A stretch of 54,877 bases of DNA from Roseovarius tolerans (lineage in GTDB: Bacteria; Pseudomonadota; Alphaproteobacteria; Rhodobacterales; Rhodobacteraceae). Of this stretch, positions 36,481 to 46,214 are shown one piece after another. Numbering within the stretch: position 1 is the first letter of the stretch; each line of letters opens with the position of its first letter. The DNA is taken from assembly GCF_900109855.1 (NCBI RefSeq), contig NZ_FOBO01000021.1:1-54877 (forward strand), written 5' to 3'. The position numbers and the translations under genes are program-made. Below the pieces are notes generated by a model. It saw only the letters and a program-made list of their open reading frames with translations, had not been told where the DNA came from and searched no databases.

Positions 36481-36522
36481 TTGGGGATTATCCCCAAAAG
36501 TGAGAGGGGTTTTGGGGATTAT
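36481..36522. promoter_or_regulatory. Lrp-type operator: two TTGGGGATTAT sites 31 bp apart
   Basis: TTGGGGATTATCCCCAA at 36481-36497 is palindromic except for its central base. TTGGGGATTAT recurs at 36512-36522, running into the regulator start codon. The 31-bp spacing is three helical turns, as expected for an Lrp/AsnC octamer wrapping DNA. The second site would allow autorepression; the first lies between the divergent promoters. Confidence 0.7.
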
Positions 36523-36976
36523 GGACAATATCGACCGCCGCATCATCGCCGCCCTGCAACGCGACGGCCGCCAGAAACTGGCCGATCTCTCGGCCACCAT
36601 CGGCCTCTCGCCAACGCCGCTTGCGCGCCGCATAACCCGGCTCGAAGGGGCGGGCGTGATAACCGGCTATGCCGCCCGCGTCGATCAGGAAAAGCTCGGC
36701 CTGCCGCTCAATGCCTTCATCTTCGTCGAGTTGGAGCATCACACCCGCGACGCCATCAAGACCTTCGAAACCCGCCTGCGCCGGTTTGACGAGGTCATGG
36801 AATGCTACCTGATGACCGGCACCCGCGACGTGCTCATTCGCGTCGTGGCCGCCGATCTCGCGGGCTTTGACCGGTTCCTCGAAGACGGGCTGATGCAGAC
36901 GCCCGGCATCCGCTCTATGCGCTCCAGCTTCGCATTGCGCACCATGATCCGGCGCGACGCGCTGCCCGAGGTCTGA
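36521..36976 (+). CDS. Lrp/AsnC-family transcriptional regulator
   Basis: The product is 151 residues: an N-terminal helix-turn-helix (MDNIDRRIIAALQRDGRQKLADLSATIGLSPTPLARRI in order, e.g. GLSPTPLARRI as recognition part) and the RAM ligand-binding domain (FIFVELEHHTRDAIKTFE, ECYLMTGTRDVLIRVV). The start at 36521 is the family-like MDNIDRR. It is divergent from the leucine-dehydrogenase-like gene, a classic pairing in which the regulator senses the amino acid and controls its catabolism. It ends one base before the next gene. Confidence 0.93.
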   Translation: MDNIDRRIIAALQRDGRQKLADLSATIGLSPTPLARRITRLEGAGVITGYAARVDQEKLGLPLNAFIFVELEHHTRDAIKTFETRLRRFDEVMECYLMTGTRDVLIRVVAADLAGFDRFLEDGLMQTPGIRSMRSSFALRTMIRRDALPEV

Positions 36977-38146
36977 ATGGAGCAGTTCGACGTCATCGTG
37001 ATCGGGGCCGGGCCCGCAGGTGGCGCAGCGGCGTTCTGGGCCGCGCGCGCGGGCCTCACCGTGGCGCTTATCGACCGCAAGTCCTTTCCGCGTGACAAGC
37101 TGTGCGGCGGTCTCGTCACCGGACGCGCCCGGCGGCACTATGCAGAGATTTTCGGCCACGAGATGCCGTTCGACCCAGAGGACTGCAAGACCACCGTCGA
37201 TTTTCGCTATCGTGGCCAGTCGGTCGGACTGATCGAAGACGCGCCACCCCTCTGCGCCACCATGCGGTGGGACATGGATGCGATGATCTGCGGACAGGCG
37301 CTCGGCGCGGGCGCGCGGGATTTCACAGGGCAGGAGGTGTCGGCGCTGGATTTCGGCGCGCGCACAGTCACGTTCACGGATGGCCGCGCCCTTGCCTATC
37401 GCGTGCTGATCGGGGCCGACGGGGTTAACAGCCAGGTGGCGAAACGCCTCTTCGGCCGGAGCTTCGAGCGCGCGCGCATCGGTTTCGGGCTGGAGATTGA
37501 GGCAACCGATCCGCACCTGGCCCCCGACGCGCCGATCCGCATCGACCTTGCAGCGGCGCAATGGGGCTATGGCTGGACCTTTCCGAAACGCCGCTCGACC
37601 ACCATCGGCGTCGGCGGCCTGCTGTCGAAGAACCCCGGGATGAAACGCGCTATGGCGGACTATTGCGATCTGCTCGGCATCGACGCCCCCGAGGCACGCA
37701 TCAAGGGTCAGTTCCTGCCTTTCGGCGACGTTCGCAAGGTGCCGGGGCGCGGTGCCGTGCTGCTTGCGGGCGATGCCGCCGGGCTGGTCGATCCGGTCAC
37801 CGGCGAGGGCATCGGCCACGCGCTCCATAGCGGTCAACTGGCCGCACAGGCGGCAATCGACGCGCTCGCCGCGCACCGCCCCGACACGGCTCTGCGCCGC
37901 TACCGGCGCGCCCTGCGCCCGTTGCACCGCAGCCTCCGGATGGCACGGCTGATCCGCCCGGTGATCTTCGCCCCCGCGCTCGAGCGGTCCTTCGCCCGCG
38001 CCTTTGCCCGCTCCACCACGCTGCGGCGGCAGTTCCTCGACCTGATGGCAGGCGATACGGACTACCACGACATCCTCTGGCAAGTGGTGCAGCGCCTGCC
38101 GCGCCTCGGCCTGATGCTGCTTCAGCGCCGCAGGATCGAGGAATAG
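36977..38146 (+). CDS. geranylgeranyl-reductase-family FAD oxidoreductase
   Basis: The product is 389 residues. The FAD motif VIGAGPAGGAAAFWAARAG is at the N-terminus, followed by the GGR-family CGGLVTGRA and, in the middle, LIGADGVNSQVAK; the second FAD motif is LLAGDAAGLVDPVTGEGIGHAL. Relatives reduce isoprenoid double bonds (chlorophyll, archaeal lipids, quinones). No photosynthesis genes are in this window, so the substrate is unknown. It starts directly after the Lrp gene and ends with 25 bp overlap against the convergent methyltransferase gene. Confidence 0.87.
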   Translation: MEQFDVIVIGAGPAGGAAAFWAARAGLTVALIDRKSFPRDKLCGGLVTGRARRHYAEIFGHEMPFDPEDCKTTVDFRYRGQSVGLIEDAPPLCATMRWDMDAMICGQALGAGARDFTGQEVSALDFGARTVTFTDGRALAYRVLIGADGVNSQVAKRLFGRSFERARIGFGLEIEATDPHLAPDAPIRIDLAAAQWGYGWTFPKRRSTTIGVGGLLSKNPGMKRAMADYCDLLGIDAPEARIKGQFLPFGDVRKVPGRGAVLLAGDAAGLVDPVTGEGIGHALHSGQLAAQAAIDALAAHRPDTALRRYRRALRPLHRSLRMARLIRPVIFAPALERSFARAFARSTTLRRQFLDLMAGDTDYHDILWQVVQRLPRLGLMLLQRRRIEE

Positions 38147-39318
38147 ACCAACAGCCCGTGACCGCTCAATTCCCGCTCGACCCGCGACCAGAGCGCGCCC
38201 ATACTGATCGGGTCGGTCCCGGTGGCTTGCGCGATTTCTTGCAGGCTGCGCCGCCCGTCAATCGCGGCGATCAGCCGGGCCGCCTCTTTCGGCAGGCTCA
38301 GCCGCGCGGTAACGCTGCCAAAGCTCAGCTTGGGGCTTTGCCCCTGCCCCACGGCCCGCGCCAGATCAGCGGCACGCAGCCCCTTGAGATGCGGCACCAG
38401 CGCCCGATTGCGTCCCGTCGCCGGGCCCCGCGCCTCACTGCCGCGCACGGCATAGCCGACGTGGGTCTTGATCGTGCCGCCCAGCTTTTCGGCCAGCGCC
38501 ATGCGCTCGACCGGGCCCAAGCGGTCCGGCACATCGGTGATCCGTGCGAGATCATAAAGCACCGGCAAGGTGAAGCCAGACAGGTGCCAGCCCGTCGCCT
38601 CCAGCATGTCGTTGAGCGCGGTCACATCAAAGGCACGGTCCTGCGAATGCAGCAGCAGGTCATAGAACCCCGCATCGCTGTCCTTGTGATCGCCAAGATT
38701 GATATTGGCCCTGAACGGATGCCCCTCGGGCAGGCCCGCGACGATCTTGCGTGCCGCCTTCAGCCGCGCCTCGGACGCCATCCCGTCCAAAAGCGCGCCA
38801 AACGCCTCCTGCAACGGGTAGACACCTGATCGGCCATAAGGCGCATAGACCATGAAGCCCATGCCGCCGCCGGGGGCCAGCGCGGCCAGCAGGGCACGAA
38901 ACCCTGTCGCCGGGTCGGGCAGATGATGCAGCACGCCGCAGCAGTCGATATAGTCGAACATGCCATGATCCGCCGCGTCCAGCAGGCTGCCGGTGACAAA
39001 GCGGATGCCGCTCAGCCCCCGCACCCGTGCCCGCTCTTCGGCAATCGCGCGCGAGGCGGTTGAGAGGTCCAGATAGGTGATCTCGGCCACCCGGCCCGCA
39101 TCCTGCATCTGCTGCGCCAGTTGGATCAGCGCATCGCCGGTGCCACCGCCCGCCACCAGAACGCGCAGCGGCTTTGACCAGTCGCGCGCACCGCCGAAGA
39201 CGAAATGATCGACCTCCAGCACATGCGAGGGCGACCCTGTGATCAGCCGCGTCTTTTCCTCCGCCGGGTCGCGCGCCGGATAGGGATAGGCCTCGTATTG
39301 CGCCCTGACCTCGCTCAC
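38122..39318 (-). CDS. class I SAM-dependent methyltransferase with C-terminal winged-helix-like domain
   Basis: The product is 398 residues from a GTG start at 39318 (VSEVRAQYEAYPYPARDP); the frame upstream lies in the AsmA gene end and is rejected. The N-terminal NPYPR-like YEAYPYPARDP and the SAM motif VLVAGGGTGDALIQLAQ are clear, then FDYIDCCGVLHHLPDP. The last 80 residues include LSLPKEAARLIAAIDGRRSLQEIAQATG, resembling a PqqD-like/winged-helix module. The substrate is unknown. It overlaps the convergent flavoprotein gene by 25 bp and follows asmA by 52 bp. Confidence 0.82.
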   Translation of the reverse strand: MSEVRAQYEAYPYPARDPAEEKTRLITGSPSHVLEVDHFVFGGARDWSKPLRVLVAGGGTGDALIQLAQQMQDAGRVAEITYLDLSTASRAIAEERARVRGLSGIRFVTGSLLDAADHGMFDYIDCCGVLHHLPDPATGFRALLAALAPGGGMGFMVYAPYGRSGVYPLQEAFGALLDGMASEARLKAARKIVAGLPEGHPFRANINLGDHKDSDAGFYDLLLHSQDRAFDVTALNDMLEATGWHLSGFTLPVLYDLARITDVPDRLGPVERMALAEKLGGTIKTHVGYAVRGSEARGPATGRNRALVPHLKGLRAADLARAVGQGQSPKLSFGSVTARLSLPKEAARLIAAIDGRRSLQEIAQATGTDPISMGALWSRVERELSGHGLLVYSSILRR

Positions 39319-39370
39319 CGCCGCGCCCCCTGTTTCTTCTTGGACAAAATACTCAAATCCGACGCCCGCC

Positions 39371-41314
39371 TCAGTCGAAAAGCTTGCGCAGCTTGCGCTC
39401 GGCCTTGTCCTTGAGCTTGTCCTTGACCGCATCCTCGACGCTCTGGCCCTCCTGCGGCGTCACGTCGAGCCGCTTTTGCACCTCGCGTTCCAACCGCTCC
39501 TCGGCCTTCTGCTCAAGCTCCTCACGCTCCGCCTTGAGGTTGAGGTCAAGCGCCTTCTCCAGATCGGGTTTGATCCGTGGGCTGGCCCAGGGGCCCTCAA
39601 TCCGCACCGGAATGGCAAGGCCACGCGAGTTGTCCCCCTCCAGCAGAACCGGCGTGAAAAGATAGTCGATATCGCGCGCACCAAGGCCGACACGGCCGGT
39701 CCCTTCGGCCCGCGCCAGCGGCAGCTTCATCGCCAGATCGCGGTTGTAGAGATTACCCTTGTCCATGGTGAAACTGGCGCTCAGCGTGTCGAAAACCGTG
39801 GTCCCCCCCGACACGTCGCCCGCGCGCATCAGCCGGTCCAGATCAATCCCCGAGATCACCCCGCGACCGGTGCGCAACGCGCCCTTGCCCGAGAGCGAAT
39901 TCATGATCGCATGCACCGACTGGCCGACACCCAGAAACTCCACCTCGCCGCTCGCCGAGGCCGCGAACCGGGTGATGTCCATGGCATCGGCAAGGAACCG
40001 TTCGAGGTTGATACCCTCGGCTTTCATGGTGCCGCCCACCGACAGGCCCGAGCGGTTGTTGGCGACGAACTCGCCGGTGATCAACCCGTCATAGCCGCGC
40101 AATTCGCGCAAGGAAAAGACCGCGCGCGACCGGTCCAGCGTCATCAGCGTGCGGGTCGTGCCCAGCTTCAGATCACCCAGGTCGATGCTGTCGGCCACCA
40201 GCGCCACCTCGCCATTCGCAAGCGCCAGACCGCTTGCATCAATCGGCGCGCGCGACCAGCCGGTGTCACCGCCCGCGCCCGCCTCATTGCTGTCCGCCCC
40301 GGCCAGCTTCGAGAGATCAAGCGCGCCCGCATTGAGCTGCGCATTGATGCGCGGCACCTCGCCCGCAAGCTCGATATCCGCCGCCCCCGACAGCGCATTC
40401 CCTCCCAGATCGAGCGTCATGTCGCGCAAGCTGAGCCGCATCGCTTGCGTCAGCGTCACATCTGCCCCGCCCCTGACCCCCGCGCCAAAGCCCTGCGGCA
40501 GGTCCACCGCGCCCAAATCCAGCGCCGCGACAAAGGCGCGCGTGTCGGGCATGTCGATGTCGAACCGCCCCTGCACCTGCGGCTGCAGCCTGGCACGCCC
40601 GTCAAAACCGATGCGCCCGCCCGGCCCCTCGATATTGGCCACCACATCCGTGACCGCCCCGTCGATGAACGCGCCCACCTGTTCCAGATGGCCCGATACC
40701 GTCACCGGATCGCCCGCCTGCCGCAGCACCACGTCGAATGTCGCCCGGCCATCGTAATCGGGCCAGCGCAGATCGAAATCCATGTCGCGGATCGCCTGCA
40801 CCTCGCCAGTGCCGTGATCGGTATAGGTCAGATAGGCACCCTTGATCAGCGCCCGGTCCAGCGTCAGCGACAACCGGTTCGCGGTGGCACGCGTGCCGCC
40901 CTCGGACTGGCCAGAGGGGGCCACACCCTCGACCCCCAATTCCCAGTTCACCCGGCCGTCCACGGCCCGTTCCAGCCGGATCTGCGGCCCCACCGCCTCC
41001 AGCCCGGTGATGCGGATATCGCCGCCAAAGAGCGCCCCCGGCTCCACCCCGATCTTGAGACTGTCGGCGGTGAACATCGGCCCGGCCTCGGACCAGTCGG
41101 CATTGGCGACCTCGACCGCCCCGGTCGCAACCCCCAGAACGGGGTAAAAGCTGATCCGCGTATCCCCCGACATGGTGACCTGACGGCCCGTCGCCTTGGT
41201 GATCTGCTCGGCGGCGATCTTGGCGATCCGGTCGCCCGGCAGGAAAAACAGCGCGCCCAGAACGATCGCCAATATCACGACCACCAGCCCGATCAGCCGA
41301 AACACCCACCGCAT
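39371..41314 (-). CDS. AsmA-family protein
   Basis: The product is 647 residues with one N-terminal membrane anchor ([22 protein letters not shown]) followed by [19 protein letters not shown], the AsmA N-terminal signature, and a long periplasmic beta-rich region; the AsmA C-terminal part has [22 protein letters not shown] sequence ([19 protein letters not shown]). The C-terminal 60 residues are a charged coiled coil ([26 protein letters not shown]). AsmA-like proteins bridge the envelope and affect outer-membrane lipid and protein homeostasis. It is divergent from rimO. Confidence 0.9.
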   Translation of the reverse strand: MRWVFRLIGLVVVILAIVLGALFFLPGDRIAKIAAEQITKATGRQVTMSGDTRISFYPVLGVATGAVEVANADWSEAGPMFTADSLKIGVEPGALFGGDIRITGLEAVGPQIRLERAVDGRVNWELGVEGVAPSGQSEGGTRATANRLSLTLDRALIKGAYLTYTDHGTGEVQAIRDMDFDLRWPDYDGRATFDVVLRQAGDPVTVSGHLEQVGAFIDGAVTDVVANIEGPGGRIGFDGRARLQPQVQGRFDIDMPDTRAFVAALDLGAVDLPQGFGAGVRGGADVTLTQAMRLSLRDMTLDLGGNALSGAADIELAGEVPRINAQLNAGALDLSKLAGADSNEAGAGGDTGWSRAPIDASGLALANGEVALVADSIDLGDLKLGTTRTLMTLDRSRAVFSLRELRGYDGLITGEFVANNRSGLSVGGTMKAEGINLERFLADAMDITRFAASASGEVEFLGVGQSVHAIMNSLSGKGALRTGRGVISGIDLDRLMRAGDVSGGTTVFDTLSASFTMDKGNLYNRDLAMKLPLARAEGTGRVGLGARDIDYLFTPVLLEGDNSRGLAIPVRIEGPWASPRIKPDLEKALDLNLKAEREELEQKAEERLEREVQKRLDVTPQEGQSVEDAVKDKLKDKAERKLRKLFD

Positions 41315-41423
41315 GGCACAATCCCCTTTTGCAACGCTCAGCACAACTCTAGGCGTGCAGCGCGGGCTTGGGCAACCGCTTTTGCCCCTTCCCGCGGGAC
41401 CGGGCAGAGGCTATATCGCGGCC

Positions 41424-42812
41424 ATGTCACAGAACCCGCCCAGCCTCCGCCCCGACCTCGCCCCGCGCGCCCGCCTGACCGAGACGCCCCGCCATGGCCA
41501 GCCGACCATCGGCATGGTCTCCTTGGGCTGTCCCAAGGCGCTGGTGGACAGCGAGCGCATCCTGACGCGGCTGCGCGCCGAGGGCTATGGCATCTCGCCC
41601 GACTATACCGGCGCGGATGCGGTGATCGTGAACACCTGCGGCTTTCTCGACAGCGCCAAGGCCGAAAGCCTGGAGGCCATCGGCGAGGCATTGTCCGAAA
41701 ATGGCCGGGTGATCGTCACGGGATGCCTGGGGGCCGAGCCCGACTACATCACCGGGGTGCATCCCCGCGTGCTCGCCGTCACCGGGCCGCATCAATACGA
41801 ACAGGTGCTCGATGCCGTGCATGCCGCCGTGCCGCCCTCGCCCGACCCGTTCATCGACCTGCTGCCCGCCTCGGGCGTCAGCCTGACGCCGCGCCATTAC
41901 AGCTATCTCAAGATTTCCGAGGGCTGCAATCACAAGTGCAAGTTCTGCATCATCCCCGACATGCGCGGGCGTCTACAGAGCCGCCCCGCGCATGCGGTGA
42001 TCCGTGAGGCCGAAAAGCTGGTGCAGAGCGGCGTAAAGGAACTCTTGGTCATCAGCCAGGACACCTCCGCCTACGGTGTCGATATCAAACATGCCGAAAC
42101 GACCGGCCACCGCGCCCATATCACCGATCTGGCGCGCGATCTGGGATCGCTCGGCGCATGGGTCCGGCTGCATTACGTCTATCCCTACCCGCATGTGCGC
42201 GATCTCATCCCGCTGATGGCAGAGGGGCTCGTGCTGCCCTATCTCGACATCCCGTTCCAGCACGCGCATCCCGACACGCTCAAACGCATGGCCCGCCCCG
42301 CCGCCGCCGCGCGCACCCTCGACGAGATCGCTGCATGGCGGCGCGACTGCCCCGACATCGCCCTGCGCTCCACCTTCATCGTCGGCTATCCCGGCGAGAC
42401 CGAGGCGGAGTTCCAGACGCTTCTCGACTGGCTCGACGAGGCGCAACTCGACCGGGTCGGCTGCTTTCAATATGAAAACGTCGCCGGCGCCCGCTCCAAC
42501 GCCCTGCCCGATCACGTCGCCCAAGAGGTCAAACAGGACCGCTGGGACCAGTTCATGGCCAAGGCACAGGCGATCTCCGAGGCGAAACTCGCCGCGAAGG
42601 TCGGCCAGCATCTCGACGTCATCATCGACGATATCGACGAGGACGGCATCGCCACCTGCCGCACCAAGGCCGACGCCCCCGAGATCGACGGCAACCTCTT
42701 CATCGACGAGAACACAGCCCCCCTCTCGGTCGGCGACATCGTCACCGTCGAGGTGGACGAGGCCGGGGAATATGACCTGTGGGGGCGCATCCCCCGTCAT
42801 CCTAGGGCTTGA
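41424..42812 (+). CDS. rimO: ribosomal protein uS12 (Asp89) methylthiotransferase RimO
   Basis: RimO adds a methylthio group to Asp89 of ribosomal protein S12, a radical-SAM reaction with two Fe-S clusters. The product is 462 residues: an N-terminal UPF0004 domain with cluster cysteines ([31 protein letters not shown]), the radical SAM motif [11 protein letters not shown], and a C-terminal TRAM domain ([30 protein letters not shown]). The start at 41424 (MSQNPPSL) is chosen after the asmA promoter gap. The last residues (RHPRA) are encoded by an intergenic repeat motif, so the stop may have been shifted. Confidence 0.96.
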   Translation: MSQNPPSLRPDLAPRARLTETPRHGQPTIGMVSLGCPKALVDSERILTRLRAEGYGISPDYTGADAVIVNTCGFLDSAKAESLEAIGEALSENGRVIVTGCLGAEPDYITGVHPRVLAVTGPHQYEQVLDAVHAAVPPSPDPFIDLLPASGVSLTPRHYSYLKISEGCNHKCKFCIIPDMRGRLQSRPAHAVIREAEKLVQSGVKELLVISQDTSAYGVDIKHAETTGHRAHITDLARDLGSLGAWVRLHYVYPYPHVRDLIPLMAEGLVLPYLDIPFQHAHPDTLKRMARPAAAARTLDEIAAWRRDCPDIALRSTFIVGYPGETEAEFQTLLDWLDEAQLDRVGCFQYENVAGARSNALPDHVAQEVKQDRWDQFMAKAQAISEAKLAAKVGQHLDVIIDDIDEDGIATCRTKADAPEIDGNLFIDENTAPLSVGDIVTVEVDEAGEYDLWGRIPRHPRA

Positions 42813-42861
42813 CCCGAGGATCTCCGGTCAATCTCGCCCTCCGCCCCCCGCCTTCGCGGGG
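42795..42861. repeat. GTCAT-type palindromic repeat and hairpin after rimO
   Basis: CGTCATCCTAGGGCTTGACC and the following CGAGGATCTCC form an imperfect palindrome (ATCCTAGGG / ACCCGAGGAT) of the GTCATCCCGGGCTTGACCCGGG kind that is common between alphaproteobacterial genes. It overlaps the last six codons of rimO. A second hairpin CCCCGC-CTTC-GCGGGG follows at 42846-42861 and may terminate rimO or the convergent GNAT gene; T-tracts are absent. Confidence 0.55.
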
Positions 42862-42875
42862 TTGACTGTAAAAAC

Positions 42876-43460
42876 TCAGAGCGACCGCATCCAGAACTGC
42901 AAATCGTGGTCGGTCTCATCCTCGCGGTCGATATCCTTCCAGCGGAACTGCGCCACGGCCCCCTCCACAGGCGCATAGCCACGCTTGCGCCAGAACGCAT
43001 CAAGCGTGCGGTGGCCCTCGGGGCGCAGAGGGTGGTCCGCCGGGCGCAGCACCCCGCAAAAGGCACAATGCGTCCGGCCCAGCGCCCGCGCATGCGCCTC
43101 GCGCGCATCGAAAAACCGATGCCCGATGCCCCGCCCGCGATAGCCGGGCAAGAGCACGCTCTCGGCACAATAGAAGATCTGCTCAAGCGCCAGCCCCGTG
43201 CCCGCAAACGCCGCGCCGAAATCATCGGCGTGATCCTCCATCGGGGTGCCGGTCGCAGCCCCGATCAGGCGCTCCCCGTCATAGGCCCCGACAAGGATCG
43301 CATCATCGCTGTCGCGGTAGACCTGAAGATAGCGTTCCTCATAGGCCAGATCGCCGTCATAGAGATAGGGAAAGGCGCGGAACACCTCAATCCGCAGCCG
43401 CGCCACATCGGGCAAAGCGGCGGACAGCTTATCGCCGGTCAGCCGCTCCACCGCGATCAT
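42876..43460 (-). CDS. GNAT-family N-acetyltransferase
   Basis: The product is 194 residues. The acetyl-CoA site is visible as VLLPGYRGRGIGHRFFDAREAHA (motif R/Q-x-x-G-x-G/A), with flanking strands ILVGAYDGERLIGAATG. The C-terminal third contains cysteines and histidines (CAFCGVLRP) that are not usual for GNATs. The substrate is unknown. The ATG at 43460 overlaps the stop of the SnoaL-like gene, so the four genes 44793 to 42876 form an operon. Confidence 0.85.
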   Translation of the reverse strand: MIAVERLTGDKLSAALPDVARLRIEVFRAFPYLYDGDLAYEERYLQVYRDSDDAILVGAYDGERLIGAATGTPMEDHADDFGAAFAGTGLALEQIFYCAESVLLPGYRGRGIGHRFFDAREAHARALGRTHCAFCGVLRPADHPLRPEGHRTLDAFWRKRGYAPVEGAVAQFRWKDIDREDETDHDLQFWMRSL

Positions 43461-43852
43461 GCCGAAACCTGACGCGTCCAGTCGGCAAGGTTGTAATAGG
43501 TCACGACGCGGGTGATCAGCCCGTTTTCCAGCGAAAAGAACGAACCTGCAGGCAGGCGGTAGGTCTGCCCATTGGCCTGCGGAAGCCCCTCGTCGGTTTC
43601 CAGATAGGTGCCGTTGACGATGTATTCGGCCGCCGCCCGGCTGCCGCCCTCGGCGTCGAAGATCACCATATCGGTCAACTCCTCGCGGTAGCAGCGGTTC
43701 ATGTGATCGCAAAAGGCGCGAAAGGCATCCTTGCCGACCCGCACCTGCCCTTCGTTGACGAAATGCCGGATATCATCGCTCAGGCAGGCCAGCATCGCGG
43801 GCGTGTCGCCATGGTTGAAGGAGTTGAAATAGGCGCGCACAGTCTCGTTCAT
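43457..43852 (-). CDS. SnoaL-like / ketosteroid-isomerase-fold protein
   Basis: The product is 131 residues with the NTF2/SnoaL-like cone fold pattern: VRAYFNSFNHGDTPAMLACLSDDIRHFVNEGQ and RVGKDAFRAFCDHMNRCYRE, then strands to RVVTYYNLADW. Family members are isomerases, cyclases or simply ligand-binding; the catalytic type cannot be told. Start at 43852 overlaps the phosphatase stop (ATGA), and its own stop overlaps the GNAT start. Confidence 0.85.
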   Translation of the reverse strand: MNETVRAYFNSFNHGDTPAMLACLSDDIRHFVNEGQVRVGKDAFRAFCDHMNRCYREELTDMVIFDAEGGSRAAAEYIVNGTYLETDEGLPQANGQTYRLPAGSFFSLENGLITRVVTYYNLADWTRQVSA

Positions 43853-44310
43853 GTGTCCTCCCGGGGTGGGCCCCATCTGTCCTGCAAATGGCCGATGATC
43901 TGATCACGGGTCTTGCGATACGCAACCAACCGCGCGCCGCGCTCCTGCGCAAGCCCGGTCGGGTCCATGATTGGCCAATAAACGACATCGAGGTGAAAAT
44001 AGCGGGTAAGGTCGAGCGCCCGGCGCTGGCTTGCCGGGCTGAGCGCGACGATCAGGTCAAACGACGACAGATCGTCGCCCCATTGCTCCATCTCATCGAA
44101 ACTGCGCGTGCGGTGGCGTTCCAGTTCGACCCCGATCTCGCGGCAGACGGCAATGGAAAAGCCGTCGATCTCCATGTCGCTCTTGACGCCAGCGGATTGC
44201 ACATAGGTGCCCGCGCCGTAGAATTTCTTCATGATGCCTTCCGCCATCGGCGAGCGCACCGCGTTGTGATCGCAGCAAAAGAGCACCGATTGCGGCAGCG
44301 CCTCGGGCAT
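43849..44310 (-). CDS. low-molecular-weight protein-tyrosine-phosphatase family protein
   Basis: The product is 153 residues. The phosphate loop is CDHNAVRSP (C13, R19; Cx5R), close to the N-terminus as in the family, and the general acid is in WPIMDPTG (about D115). The loop sequence with Asn is shared by LMW-PTPs and by arsenate reductases of the thioredoxin type, so arsenate reduction cannot be excluded; the Asp-Pro motif favours the phosphatase. It lies three bases after the UPF0262 gene. Confidence 0.88.
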   Translation of the reverse strand: MPEALPQSVLFCCDHNAVRSPMAEGIMKKFYGAGTYVQSAGVKSDMEIDGFSIAVCREIGVELERHRTRSFDEMEQWGDDLSSFDLIVALSPASQRRALDLTRYFHLDVVYWPIMDPTGLAQERGARLVAYRKTRDQIIGHLQDRWGPPREDT

Positions 44311-44313
44311 GGA

Positions 44314-44793
44314 TCAGCCCCCGAAATGCAGCACGCAGATCAGCGTGAAGAGCCGCCGCGCAGTGTCGTTGTCGATCTCCGCCTTGCCCTCCAGCCGTTC
44401 GGACAGCACGCGCGCGCCCTCGTTGTGGATGCCGCGCCGGGCCATGTCGATGGTCTCGATCTGGCTGGGCGGCATATTCTTGACCGCGTCGAAATAGCTC
44501 TCGCAGATCGCCCAGTAATCCTTGACCACCTGTCGGAACGGGCTGAGCGACAGGTGGAATTCCGTCGCCGGATCGCCGGTTTCGGTTCGGATATCGAACA
44601 CCAGCCGCTTTTCGCGGATCGACAGGCCGACGCGATAGGGGCCATCGGGGGCCACGCGATCGTCGCGCGCGGGCAGGGCAAAGCTGTTCTCCTCGATGAG
44701 ATCATACATCGCCACCTTGCGCTCCTGCTCGATCTCGGGCGTGGGGGGCGGCAGGTTGGCGTCATCCAACTCGATATGGCAAATCCGGCTCAT
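44314..44793 (-). CDS. UPF0262 family protein
   Basis: The product is 159 residues with the conserved UPF0262 pattern: ERKVAMYDLIEENSF, YRVGLSIREKRLVFDI, LSLSPFRQVVKDYWAICESYFDAV, then DMARRGIHNEGARVL. The function is unknown. In many Rhodobacteraceae it is next to hisD and this phosphatase; here hisD is missing upstream and is replaced by a 760-bp non-coding stretch with a structured repeat. It is first in the four-gene operon. Confidence 0.9.
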   Translation of the reverse strand: MSRICHIELDDANLPPPTPEIEQERKVAMYDLIEENSFALPARDDRVAPDGPYRVGLSIREKRLVFDIRTETGDPATEFHLSLSPFRQVVKDYWAICESYFDAVKNMPPSQIETIDMARRGIHNEGARVLSERLEGKAEIDNDTARRLFTLICVLHFGG

Positions 44794-45554
44794 GGCAATC
44801 ACTCGTGCAGCTTTATCCGCCTCGTGCCTAGCGCAGGCGGCGCGCTTGGGCAATCGCCAGCGTGCCGCACGGGCGACGCGGCGCGCCCCCCGTGCCCGAT
44901 GCGCCACGCCGGAATGGCTCGGGCGGCGATGAAGGCCGAGCGCCGCGACGCGCCGGGCGTGCGGGCTTTACCGCCGGTGACCGTGTTCATTTTGACGGTT
45001 GGGATTGGCTTGGAGCGGTCACTGCTGACCCCTAGAAGGTGCCGCGTGATCGCAGGGCCGGGGACTGGCGATGTACCTGCCGTGGCGGGTACTTTATCCC
45101 AGCCAAGTCATCCTGAACTCGACACGTTGCGCGTCCTATCATATCGCCAGGCCGCGGGACGGCCCGGCGATCGCGCGGCACCTTCGGTGCGTTTCGCGCG
45201 GGTGGTGCGTATGTCCGCCCAAAACCACTATTGGCAAATGTTCACGCAGACGACACCCACCCCCCGTGCCGCGCAACAGCGCGGGCGAACGCCCGAAACC
45301 CCAGTCGAAACATCCGCGCGGTGACCGCTCAGACAGGGCGTGGCCGCGCCCGGATCGCAGCCTTCAGGTTGCTTTCGACAAGCGGCGGTCCGCTCAGGAT
45401 CAGGAAATTGCCACGATTTACGTCACCAGGCGCATAATATTGCCTTGTTCCAATGGCATATTGTCGTCAGATCGGCAATAATGACGCGATGAGGCTAAGC
45501 CGACCTTAAGAGTATCCCGTTAAAGCGGGAGAGCAGTAGTATCGGGGCCAACGG
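44794..45554. other. 761-bp intergenic region between UPF0262 gene and kpsT
   Basis: No convincing gene is seen; the frames present lack family features and a ribosome site. It contains the structured repeat copy B (45047-45200) and, near the kpsT side, the sequence TTGCCA followed after 19-20 bases by CATAAT, a possible promoter, then a small hairpin TCCCG-TTAAAG-CGGGA in the kpsT leader. The left part (44794-45040) is GC-rich and looks featureless. Confidence 0.5.
45047..45200 (-). repeat. structured intergenic repeat, copy B (inverted)
   Basis: Its minus strand matches copy A (9091-9243) almost base for base through the first two hairpins (about 60 bp, including GCACC-GAA-GGTGC and the ATCGCC...GGCGAT stem), diverges in the middle, and matches again at CTTGGCTGGGATAAAG and ATCGCCAGTCCCCGGCCCTG. 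A B-specific stem GTACC/GGTAC follows the AAAG block. It lies in the divergent gap upstream of the capsule-export genes. Confidence 0.75.
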
Positions 45555-46214
45555 ATGCTCGAATTCGAGAATGTCAGCAAGTCCTTCTGGACGGGCACAC
45601 AGCGCAAGGTCATCCTTGACCGTGTGTCCTTTCGGGTGGATTTGGGCCGCAGCCTCGGCATCCTCGCCCCCAACGGCACCGGCAAGACCACCTTGATCAA
45701 CATGATCGCCGGGCTCGAGAAACCCGACGAAGGGGTGATCCGGCGGGACTGTCGCATCTCGTTTCCACTGGGTTTCATGGGCGGCGTGATCAGCCGCCTC
45801 TCGGCGCATGAGAATGCCCGCTATATCGCGCGGCTCTACGGGCTCGATCCCGACTACATCGAATCCTACTGCCGCTGGCTCTGCGGGCTGGGCGAATATT
45901 TCGATCAACCCATCGGCACCTATTCCTCGGGCATGCGCGCGCGGTTCAGCTTTGCGCTGATGCTGGCGCTCGATTTCGACATGTATCTCATCGACGAGGG
46001 CATGCCCGGCTCCACCGATGTGGAATTCAATCGCAAGGCGGGCGACATCCTGCGCGAACGCCTGCGCACCACCACCATCGTCATCGTGTCGCACGATCCC
46101 AAAGTGCTGGAGAAATTCGCCACCTCGGCGGCCGTCCTGATGGGCGGGAAACTCTACATGTTCGACACCTTGGAAGAGGCAAGAGAGCTTTATGACTACG
46201 AAACCCAAGGTTAG
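45555..46214 (+). CDS. kpsT: capsule polysaccharide export ATP-binding protein
   Basis: The product is 219 residues, the length of KpsT/CtrD. Walker A is APNGTGKTTL (about 38-47), the signature is YSSGMRARFSFALM, Walker B is MYLIDEG and the H-loop VSHD. KpsT powers export of group 2 type capsule across the inner membrane with permease KpsM. KpsM is not in this window and must be elsewhere. Its 3' end overlaps kpsE by 23 bases. Confidence 0.9.
   Translation: MLEFENVSKSFWTGTQRKVILDRVSFRVDLGRSLGILAPNGTGKTTLINMIAGLEKPDEGVIRRDCRISFPLGFMGGVISRLSAHENARYIARLYGLDPDYIESYCRWLCGLGEYFDQPIGTYSSGMRARFSFALMLALDFDMYLIDEGMPGSTDVEFNRKAGDILRERLRTTTIVIVSHDPKVLEKFATSAAVLMGGKLYMFDTLEEARELYDYETQG

Noticed and set aside
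44938..45324. Long open frames across 44.9-45.3 kb as a gene upstream of kpsT
   Set aside because: The frames are composed of repeat copy B and GC-rich filler, have no ribosome site, and their translations lack family features.
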